Assembly: GCA_017612495.1 (NCBI GenBank)
Contig: JAGAFQ010000068.1
Location: 1-6,002, forward strand
Direction of reading: 5' to 3'
DNA: 6,002 nt
DNA from: Clostridia bacterium
GTDB lineage: Bacteria > Bacillota > Clostridia > Oscillospirales > CAG-272
Shown: positions 1 to 5,671 of the stretch, piece by piece
Layout of the letters: each line of letters opens with the position of its first letter
Position numbering within the stretch: the first letter of the stretch is position 1
Made by a program: the position numbers and the translations under genes
The notes under the pieces: generated by a model
The model's input: only the letters and a program-made list of their open reading frames with translations
What the model was told of the DNA's origin: nothing
The model's database searches: none

Positions 1-23
1 CGGCAAAATGGGGTTTGAAATGA
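1..23 (+). other. possible 3' tail of an upstream operon gene
   Basis: Read in the frame that ends in TGA at 21-23, the first bases encode A-K-W-G-L-K-stop. That stop overlaps the preferred ATG at 20-22 as ATGA, the same junction seen at 1150-1153 and 1599-1602. This suggests that a preceding gene of the operon ends here. Only six codons are visible, so the call rests on the junction pattern and nothing can be said about the product. Confidence 0.35.
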
Positions 24-1153
24 GAATTTTACACGTGCTCGATATGTTGGATGAGAATTCGGGAATAACGAATATTATCATCAACTATTACAAACACACC
101 GATTTTTCAAAATACAAGATCGATTTTTTGATTCCCGAAACTGGAAAAAAAGATAAAAAATATGTTGATCTGATCAGTTCCTGCGGCGGAAAGATATACG
201 GTTTTGTCTATCCTTCGATAAAAAACATATCGGCATATAAAAAAAGTATCCGATCGTTTTTTGAAGCACACGGCAAAGACTATGATATCGTGCAATGCAG
301 TTTTTTCCACGTTTCAAGAGAAGTGTTTTCCCAAGCGAAAAAGGCGGGTATCCCCGTGCGCATCGCACACAGCCACAGTTCAAAGCTGTCGGATAAATGG
401 TATAAGGGCATAAGAAACAAGATATCACTTTGGGGCGCTTTCAAAAACGTCACCGATTATTTCGCGATTTCAAAAGACGCCGCTTCGGGTCTTTTCGGAA
501 AGAGAAGAAAAACGGATCTTTATATCGTCAAAAACGGCATCGACGCAGAAAAATTCCGTTTTTCAGAGGAAAACCGCGAGAAGATAAGATGCGAGCTCGG
601 CCTTACAAACGAGTTTGCGCTTTGTCACGTCGGAAATTTCAATGCGATCAAAAATCAAAAATTCGTGATAGAGATCTTTAAGTGCATTTTGAGTGAAAAC
701 CCGCTGTCAAAACTGATTTTTGTCGGCGATGCCGGAAATATGAAAAATGAGATCGCGGAATGCGTCAAAAAAGAGGGACTGTGCGACTCGGTCATGTTTT
801 TGGGAAAACGTTCCGACGTGAACATGGTCTTGCAGGGAGCGGATGCTTTTGCCTTCCCGTCCTTACACGAGGGTTTCGGACTTTCTTTGCTTGAAGCCCA
901 ATGTGCCTCTTTGCCGTGCGTATGCTCCGATAGGATCCCGAAAGAGGCGATCGTTTCGGATAAGTGTGTGAGCCTTGAACTATCGCAAGAGCCGCGTGTG
1001 TGGGCAAAGACTTTAACTCGCCTTTTGGGTTCCGAGAAACGGAGCGATAAAGGATATTTTGACGTATCCGAAAACGGATTCGATATATCTTCGGCAAATC
1101 GTGAGATATGCGATATTTATGATAAACTGCTAAAGAAGAGGGCGCAAAAATGA
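20..1153 (+). CDS. GT4 family glycosyltransferase (EpsF-like)
   Basis: Predicted cytoplasmic, retaining GT-B glycosyltransferase that would transfer a sugar from a nucleotide donor to a growing lipid-linked glycan. The 377-residue protein opens with MRILHVLD, the usual first strand of EpsF-type enzymes, and has HSHSS at 117-121. The C-terminal GT4 domain contains NGID at 172-175, a GNFNAIKNQ donor-binding stretch from about 205, the FVGD strand at 234-237 and the EX7E motif HEGFGLSLLE with Glu284 and Glu292. Length is normal for the family and no membrane segment is visible. The frame is open to the left edge and ATG at 8 is also possible. I prefer ATG at 20 because it gives the family-typical N-terminus, has GGGG at 10-13 as a weak ribosome binding site, and forms an ATGA junction like the next two genes. 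The stop overlaps the next start by 4 bp, implying translational coupling. Family is near certain; donor and acceptor sugars cannot be told. Confidence 0.9.
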   Translation: MRILHVLDMLDENSGITNIIINYYKHTDFSKYKIDFLIPETGKKDKKYVDLISSCGGKIYGFVYPSIKNISAYKKSIRSFFEAHGKDYDIVQCSFFHVSREVFSQAKKAGIPVRIAHSHSSKLSDKWYKGIRNKISLWGAFKNVTDYFAISKDAASGLFGKRRKTDLYIVKNGIDAEKFRFSEENREKIRCELGLTNEFALCHVGNFNAIKNQKFVIEIFKCILSENPLSKLIFVGDAGNMKNEIAECVKKEGLCDSVMFLGKRSDVNMVLQGADAFAFPSLHEGFGLSLLEAQCASLPCVCSDRIPKEAIVSDKCVSLELSQEPRVWAKTLTRLLGSEKRSDKGYFDVSENGFDISSANREICDIYDKLLKKRAQK

Positions 1154-1602
1154 TCAAGGTAAAAAAAGACAAGTCATATACCATCGTTGATAAAATGTAT
1201 AGAAAGATGCGCAAGCACTATACCTCGGGCAGAAAATTTCTCGCCATGGTATACTATCGGCTGATCTATATTCTTTTCAACTGCGTTATTCCGCCGAGTG
1301 TGGAAATGGGAGAGGGAACGTCGATAGCTCACGGTGTCGGAATAGTTTTCCACTATAAAACGGCTATCGGCAAAAATTGCATCGTTTATCAAAACGTAAC
1401 GATAGGCGGAAGAGGTACGGGCGGAGCCGCCAAAATAGGCGACAATGTTCTTATCGGCGCAAACGCCTGCATTTTAGGTAATATCGTTATCGGAGATAAT
1501 GTTAAAATAGGCGCGGGAACTGTTGTTATAACAGATATACCGAGCAATTCCACCGTCGTGGGAAATCCCGCAAGAATAATTACAAAGGAAGAAACGAAAT
1601 GA
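1150..1602 (+). CDS. serine acetyltransferase-like hexapeptide-repeat acetyltransferase
   Basis: Predicted acetyl-CoA-dependent acetyltransferase with a left-handed parallel beta-helix, probably acetylating a sugar of the surface polymer. The 150-residue protein has a basic, then hydrophobic N-terminus (about 31-49, possibly a membrane-facing or packing helix). Imperfect [LIV]-G-x4 repeats follow from about residue 54 to 140: VGIVFHYKTAIG, VTIGGRGTGG, AKIGDNVLIGANACILGN, VIGDNVKIGAGTVV. It ends in the NPARII segment typical of serine-acetyltransferase-like folds. It lacks the helical N-terminal domain of true CysE and is much shorter. His61 sits where the CysE catalytic His of the DHA motif lies, but the preceding Asp is Ala, and the second CysE histidine (GDRHPKI region) is missing because the loop reads GGAAKIG. 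A role in cysteine synthesis is therefore unlikely and polysaccharide O-acetylation more so. GAGGG at 1138-1142 is a good ribosome binding site. ATGA overlaps join it to both neighbours. Confidence 0.88.
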   Translation: MIKVKKDKSYTIVDKMYRKMRKHYTSGRKFLAMVYYRLIYILFNCVIPPSVEMGEGTSIAHGVGIVFHYKTAIGKNCIVYQNVTIGGRGTGGAAKIGDNVLIGANACILGNIVIGDNVKIGAGTVVITDIPSNSTVVGNPARIITKEETK

Positions 1603-2669
1603 AAATTGCTTGCTGCATGACGACTATCGGATACAGCGGCGCACCTAAGATGATGGCGTGGGTCGCAAACCAGCTGAGTCTTGCCGGAAATGAGGTTGAC
1701 TTAGTCACTTATTTCAAAAACGACGACGTTCAGCCCGTCAATGAAAAAATAACGAGATGTGATTTCAACATAGAGCACAAATCGGGAAATTTTATCGGAA
1801 AAGCCTTCGAAAACATTAAGCCCGCTTGGCTTTTGAGAAAGAGGATCAAAAAAACCAAACCGGAAGCCATCCTTTTGTTTTCAAACTTGACGAGTTTTAT
1901 CTTCTTGAAATTTTTCAAGCCGAAAAACATAAGGGTCTACATTTCCGAAAGAGGAGACCCGAATGCGGGCGGAAGAATAATAACGATGCTCAGAAAGTCT
2001 TATGCAAAGGCAGACGGCATAATATGTCAGACAAACGGCGCGAAAGAGGCTTTGCCGAAGGAAATACACGATAAATGTATCGTGATACCGAATCCTGTCA
2101 CGCAAAAGGCCGAAACGAGACTTCCGCTTGACAAAAGAGATAATTTCATCGCTTTTCCCGCCAGATTTGACATCTTGCAAAAACGCCAGGACCTTATGGT
2201 CAGGGCTTTTGATATAGTTCACAAAAAATATCCCGATCTCCGCCTCGTTTTCTTCGGAGACGGTGTGGACATGGAAAAGATCAAGGATTTGGTATCGTCT
2301 CTGGAACTTTGCGACTTTGTAGATTTTCCCGGAAGGGTCAGCCCCATTCAGGATTACATACGCAATGCCAGACTGATGGTTTTGACATCGGACTTTGAGG
2401 GAATACCGAACGCGGTGATCGATGCTATGGCACTCGGTTTGCCGGTCGTTTCGACCGACTGTACGCCGGGCGGCGCGCGGATGCTTATCGAAAACGGCGT
2501 AAACGGCATTTTGGTCGAAAGAGGAGATCCTCAAAAAATCGCCGACGGAATTCTTTGTATGCTTGATAATCCCGATGAAGCGGAAAGAATGGGCGAAAAT
2601 GCTCAAAAAGTCATTGAAAAATTTGATCCTGCCAAAATTGCGGGTGAATGGTGCAAATATATAAAATAA
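1599..2669 (+). CDS. GT4 family glycosyltransferase with an EX7D active-site variant
   Basis: Second predicted cytoplasmic GT-B glycosyltransferase of the locus, 356 residues, a normal length. The N-terminal acceptor domain begins MKIACCMTTIGYSGAPKMM, where the GYSGAP turn replaces the commoner SGGAER of this group. The C-terminal domain has IPNPV (163-167), the FPARFDILQKRQDL donor-site segment (186-199), VFFGDG (217-222) and SDFEGIPNAVIDAMALGLPVV. In this last motif the usual EX7E pair reads Glu267...Asp275, so the second acidic residue is Asp. The following STDCTPGG resembles capsule glycosyltransferases of Firmicutes that carry STDCxxGG. GGAAG at 1587-1591 is the ribosome binding site, and the start overlaps the acetyltransferase stop as ATGA. 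The gene ends in TAA, followed by a 15-bp gap before the polymerase start. It probably adds another sugar to the same repeat unit; linkage and sugar are unknown. Confidence 0.9.
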   Translation: MKIACCMTTIGYSGAPKMMAWVANQLSLAGNEVDLVTYFKNDDVQPVNEKITRCDFNIEHKSGNFIGKAFENIKPAWLLRKRIKKTKPEAILLFSNLTSFIFLKFFKPKNIRVYISERGDPNAGGRIITMLRKSYAKADGIICQTNGAKEALPKEIHDKCIVIPNPVTQKAETRLPLDKRDNFIAFPARFDILQKRQDLMVRAFDIVHKKYPDLRLVFFGDGVDMEKIKDLVSSLELCDFVDFPGRVSPIQDYIRNARLMVLTSDFEGIPNAVIDAMALGLPVVSTDCTPGGARMLIENGVNGILVERGDPQKIADGILCMLDNPDEAERMGENAQKVIEKFDPAKIAGEWCKYIK

Positions 2670-2673
2670 GTAT

Positions 2674-2679
2674 AGGTGA
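2674..2679 (+). promoter_or_regulatory. ribosome binding site AGGTGA deciding the GTG start at 2685
   Basis: AGGTGA matches the 3' half of the AGGAGGTGA Shine-Dalgarno consensus and ends 5 nt before GTG at 2685. The other in-frame GTG at 2676 lies inside this hexamer and has only AT-rich sequence (AAATAAGTATA) upstream, so 2685 is the better start. Confidence 0.65.
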
Positions 2680-2684
2680 ATTTT

Positions 2685-3980
2685 GTGGTCATCAGATTAA
2701 AAAATCCATTCAAAAACTTAAAATGGTGCGATGTGTTTTTTGCATTCTATCTGTGCGTTCTTTTGGGCAACCAACGAGATTACGGATTTGATGCAATAAT
2801 ATTAAGGCTTGCTTTCTTTGCACTTGCTGCGTATTTGCTCGTTTATGAGATCATTATCAAAAACAGGCTTGGACAGCTCTTGCGCTCAAGGGTGTTTTTA
2901 TGGGTCTGCGCTCTGACGGCTTTTTCACTCGCGTCCTCGCTTTGGGCGATAAATTCGAATTATTCTTTGGGATTGTTATCACAGTTCGGTCAATGCGTTA
3001 TCGTAGTCTGTGCCGTTGTGCTGTGCTATAATCAAAAAGAGGATATTTACCGCGCTTTGAAAATAGTTGTTTTTGCGGCAATATATTGTGCGATCATCGT
3101 TTATGTAAGAACACCGGGACAAATTCTCGGTATCAAAAGACTCGGTACTGCGGCGGGCATCAATGCGAATAACTTCGGTTGTTCTATGGCTATTGCGTTT
3201 TGCGTTACGTTGTTTTTTGCAATAACAGCGGATAAAAAAGCGCTTTGGGCTATCCTTTCCGTCTTTTTTGCGTTTTTCGCCTTGAATTCCGGTTCCAGAA
3301 AAGCATTTGCAGCACTTGTCATAGCGGCGGCTTTGTTGGCGGTCTTTGCAAATAAGACAGGCTTTAAAAAGCTTTTGCTCGTATTTGCCGCTTGTGCGGT
3401 AGCAGTTTCCTTTTATATACTCTGTATGCGATATGAGCCGTTGTATGATTTGATAGGTGTAAGGATCGAAGGCCTTTTAGACTATATATTGGGCGGCGAA
3501 GACTCGTCTTCGGGCAGCACCTTTGTAAGACTTATGCTCATTGACAGAGCAAAGGAGATCTTTTCGGAGCATCCCTTTTTCGGTGTGGGCCTCAACAATT
3601 TCATGGTCGCTATTGCAGGCAGTTTTTTTGTGGCGTATGCCCATAACAACTATTGGGAAATATTAAGCACCCTCGGCATTTTCGGTTTTGTAATAAATTA
3701 TTCGTTATACATCGGCATCATCAAAAACAGCATTTGCGGTCTTATAAAAAAGAAAGACGAGCTTTGCGGTCTGTTCTTGACGCTGATGATCGCACGTTTA
3801 TTTATCGACTACGGAATGGTCACGTTTTACAGACCTTTTAACATATTCTTGTTGGCGCTTTCTGCCATGTACGTATCAAATGCTTTGAAAGGAGAGAAAA
3901 CTCTTGAAAGATTTTCGTCGGCTGATAAACAAAGTCTCCTTGAAGATAATAAGTCTTCCGCCGTTTCATTTGCTGAATGA
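2685..3980 (+). CDS. O-antigen ligase/polymerase-like polytopic membrane protein (Wzy-type)
   Basis: Predicted inner-membrane protein that polymerises or ligates lipid-linked oligosaccharide units on the outer face of the membrane. The 431-residue product has about 12 hydrophobic segments (roughly 15-28, 36-57, 68-88, 100-115, 124-142, 163-180, 185-201, 206-222, 228-247, 324-346, 357-378, 383-399). The large loop before residue 324 carries the family signature: RLMLIDRAKEIFSEHPFFGVG (280-302, in part), LNNF, and AHNNYWEIL (319-327), a pattern shared by Wzy_C/O-antigen ligase proteins. GTG at 2685 is chosen over GTG at 2676 because of the AGGTGA site. The last 30 residues form a Ser/Lys/Glu-rich hydrophilic tail, most of it encoded in the 77 bp shared with the next gene. 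Family names do not separate polymerase from ligase; the capsule-like context favours polymerase. An intact downstream partner and no internal stops argue for a functional gene. Confidence 0.87.
   Translation: MVIRLKNPFKNLKWCDVFFAFYLCVLLGNQRDYGFDAIILRLAFFALAAYLLVYEIIIKNRLGQLLRSRVFLWVCALTAFSLASSLWAINSNYSLGLLSQFGQCVIVVCAVVLCYNQKEDIYRALKIVVFAAIYCAIIVYVRTPGQILGIKRLGTAAGINANNFGCSMAIAFCVTLFFAITADKKALWAILSVFFAFFALNSGSRKAFAALVIAAALLAVFANKTGFKKLLLVFAACAVAVSFYILCMRYEPLYDLIGVRIEGLLDYILGGEDSSSGSTFVRLMLIDRAKEIFSEHPFFGVGLNNFMVAIAGSFFVAYAHNNYWEILSTLGIFGFVINYSLYIGIIKNSICGLIKKKDELCGLFLTLMIARLFIDYGMVTFYRPFNIFLLALSAMYVSNALKGEKTLERFSSADKQSLLEDNKSSAVSFAE
3888..3894 (+). promoter_or_regulatory. ribosome binding site AAAGGAG deciding the TTG start at 3904
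   Basis: AAAGGAG lies inside the polymerase coding region and ends 9 nt before TTG at 3904. It is the only strong Shine-Dalgarno near the 5' end of the TupA-like frame. That frame has no ATG at its 5' end, so the site supports the TTG start and the long gene overlap. Confidence 0.7.
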
Positions 3981-4788
3981 CAAAGACTATCTTAAATTGC
4001 GCTTCCGTTTCGCAACGGGCAAGAAACTGAATTTGAAAGATCCCGCCGGATTTTCCGAAAAGATCCAATGGCTCAAGCTAAATAACAAAGATGCGCGTTT
4101 GCCCGATTTGGTCGATAAGATCAAAGCAAAAGACTACGTTATTCAAAAAATCGGAGCGGAATATGTTTCAAAAACGCTTTGCGTTTGGGACGATGCCGAA
4201 AAGATCGATACCGGCGATCTGCCCGATAAGTGCGTTCTTAAATGCAATCACGATTCCGGCAGCACGTTGATATTTGAAAAAGAAAATAAAGACGATGGTT
4301 ATATAAAATCGTTTTTTGATAAAAGACTTAATGCAAACTATTTTTTTGCAGGACGCGAATGGCCGTATAAAAGCATTGTGCCGAAAGTGTTCGCAGAAGA
4401 ATATTTGCCTCTTTCAAACGATTCATACGACCTTAAGTTTTTCTGCTTTTGCGGTACGCCCAAGGTCGCCGTAAGATACGGAAAAAAAGGCAAGGGCGAG
4501 ATGTCATATTATGATATGTCGTGGAAACGGTATGACTGTTATCAGTCAAGAAATCCCGTATCACCGGATTTTCCTATGCCCGAATGCTTTGAATCATTAA
4601 AGAAAAGTGCTATGGCGCTGGCTTCGGATTTTCCGTTTGTCAGAGTGGATTTTGTCGTCGATAAAGACAAATATTGGTTCAGCGAAATGACATTTTTCCC
4701 GTCGTCGGGATTCAGTCCCATTTGCCCCGAAGAGGCAGAAAAAACGTTCGGCTCATTTATAGATATCAAAAAGCAAGTCAAGGAGTGA
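3904..4788 (+). CDS. TupA-like ATP-grasp fold protein
   Basis: Member of the TupA-like ATP-grasp family, named for the Bacillus teichuronopeptide gene tupA. ATP-grasp enzymes activate a carboxylate as an acyl-phosphate and join it to an amine or similar nucleophile, so a predicted role is amide-linked decoration of the surface polymer. The 294-residue length fits the family. In order: an N-terminal YLKLRFRFATGKKLNLKDP segment (29-47), FSEKIQWLKL (50-59), VLKCNHDSGS (111-120) as the probable nucleotide-binding strand and loop, GREWPYKSIVPKVFAEEYL (150-168), DLKFFCFCG (176-184), then FVRVDF (245-250) and FSEMTFFPSSGF (259-270), the metal/ATP-binding end of the fold. The start is TTG at 3904, backed by AAAGGAG. 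It is needed to keep the conserved N-terminal segment, and it puts the first 77 bp inside the polymerase gene in another frame. Some capsule-locus relatives are annotated simply as glycosyltransferases, so the exact reaction is unproven. Confidence 0.87.
   Translation: MKDFRRLINKVSLKIISLPPFHLLNDKDYLKLRFRFATGKKLNLKDPAGFSEKIQWLKLNNKDARLPDLVDKIKAKDYVIQKIGAEYVSKTLCVWDDAEKIDTGDLPDKCVLKCNHDSGSTLIFEKENKDDGYIKSFFDKRLNANYFFAGREWPYKSIVPKVFAEEYLPLSNDSYDLKFFCFCGTPKVAVRYGKKGKGEMSYYDMSWKRYDCYQSRNPVSPDFPMPECFESLKKSAMALASDFPFVRVDFVVDKDKYWFSEMTFFPSSGFSPICPEEAEKTFGSFIDIKKQVKE
4780..4788 (+). promoter_or_regulatory. ribosome binding site AAGGAGTGA for the LicD gene
   Basis: AAGGAGTGA has its GGAG ending 8 nt before ATG at 4794. 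It includes the stop codon of the TupA-like gene (TGA 4786-4788), so termination and re-initiation occur at one place. It fixes the LicD start at 4794 even though the frame stays open further upstream to an ATG at 4674. Confidence 0.8.
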
Positions 4789-4793
4789 AAACT

Positions 4794-5618
4794 ATGTATT
4801 TGACTGATGAACAAACCGAAAAGCTCAAAAGCGTCCAAATGGAAATGCTCGATGAGTTCAAGAGAATATGCGATAAAAACGGTCTTAAATATTGGCTCGA
4901 CAGCGGCACTCTCTTGGGAGCTGTCAGACACAAGGGCTTTATACCGTGGGACGATGATATCGACGTCGGAATGTTAAGGGAAGACTATGACAAATTCGCA
5001 AAAATAGCGAGTCAAGAACTTGATCCCGATAAATATTATTATCAGAATTGGCTTTCAGATAAAGATTACGGTCAGCCGTTTGCGAAGATCAGAAAGAAAA
5101 ACACGACGCTTATTGAGAGCTCCGCTGAAAAAGCCTCATTTTTTTCCGGAATTTACATCGACATATTTGCCTATGACGAATACGGCGATAAGCAGTTTTC
5201 GCAAGGCTTGCCCATAAAGATAATCAGAAGAATGATACTTTGCAAATGCGGATATAAGTTTTGGGAAAAAGAAAACGGCATATCCGTTTCGAAGTATTTG
5301 ATATACTTGCCCATCCGCCTTTTTTCTGCATTTTTCAGTACGGGATTTTTGAAAAAAAGATATGAGAAGATCGCGCGCAGATATAACGGCAGCGGCAAGG
5401 AATACGTATTTGAAAACGGTACGACTAACTACAACAAGTGGGTAGTCAAAAAAGACTGCTTTGACGATACCGAAGAACTTGAATTTGAGGGCAAATTTTA
5501 TAAATGTCCCGGCAAGTATGCGGAATATCTTGAAATGATCTACGGCGACTATATGAAATTGCCGCCAAAAGAAAAGCAGGTAAAGAAGCATCCCGTTGTT
5601 AAATTTGAGTGCGAGTGA
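4794..5618 (+). CDS. licD: LicD family phosphotransferase
   Basis: LicD proteins have a nucleotidyltransferase fold and move a phospho-alcohol, such as phosphocholine from CDP-choline or a polyol-phosphate, onto sugars of teichoic acids, capsules or lipopolysaccharide. The 274-residue protein starts MYLTDEQTEKL and has the family helix MLDEFKRICDKNGLKYWLDSG (18-38, in part), then GTLLGAVRHKGFIPWDDDID (38-57), where the Gly-rich turn and the DDDID aspartates form the catalytic, metal-binding core. GIYIDIFAYD (119-128) and the C-terminal YLEMIYGDYMKLPP (245-258) are further LicD hallmarks. No signal peptide is seen, consistent with a cytoplasmic enzyme. The in-frame extension back to 4674 only reads the TupA-like gene in another frame and lacks a ribosome binding site, so I reject it. 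The neighbouring TagF-like gene hints at CDP-glycerol or CDP-ribitol as donor, but choline cannot be excluded. No licA/B/C-like genes are in view. Confidence 0.93.
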   Translation: MYLTDEQTEKLKSVQMEMLDEFKRICDKNGLKYWLDSGTLLGAVRHKGFIPWDDDIDVGMLREDYDKFAKIASQELDPDKYYYQNWLSDKDYGQPFAKIRKKNTTLIESSAEKASFFSGIYIDIFAYDEYGDKQFSQGLPIKIIRRMILCKCGYKFWEKENGISVSKYLIYLPIRLFSAFFSTGFLKKRYEKIARRYNGSGKEYVFENGTTNYNKWVVKKDCFDDTEELEFEGKFYKCPGKYAEYLEMIYGDYMKLPPKEKQVKKHPVVKFECE

Positions 5619-5671
5619 GCTTGTGATATCGGAGCGATGGGTAAAATCAAAATGAAGGGTAGGGTCTTTAT
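5619..5671 (+). other. 53-bp intergenic spacer with ribosome binding site
   Basis: This is the largest gap in the window. It has no stem followed by a T-run, so transcription probably continues into the next gene. It ends with AGGG at 5661-5664, 7 nt before ATG at 5672, a fair ribosome binding site. An in-frame TAG at 5660-5662 rules out a more upstream start for the following gene. Confidence 0.6.

Noticed and set aside
1150..1602. Annotation as the cysteine-pathway gene cysE
   Set aside because: It is too short, lacks the N-terminal helical domain and CysE active-site residues, and sits in a polysaccharide operon.
1881..2606. Long open frame on the minus strand opposite the second glycosyltransferase
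   Set aside because: It lies wholly inside a clear + strand GT4 gene, shows no recognisable domain, and its composition looks like antisense readout of a coding region.
3497..3512. Inverted repeat CGAAGAC-TC-GTCTTCG
   Set aside because: It is a neat 7-bp-arm palindrome but sits inside the polymerase coding region (loop GGEDSSSGS) with no T-run, so it is not a credible terminator or operator.
4674..4793. Upstream extension of the LicD frame by 40 residues
   Set aside because: The extra residues only read the conserved end of the TupA-like gene in another frame, lack a ribosome binding site, and are not LicD-like; ATG 4794 has AAGGAGTGA upstream.
5621..5647. Promoter-like TTGTGA / TAAAAT pair in the spacer before the TagF-like gene
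   Set aside because: The -35 element is weak (4 of 6) and the spacing is only 15 bp; in AT-rich sequence such matches are expected by chance.
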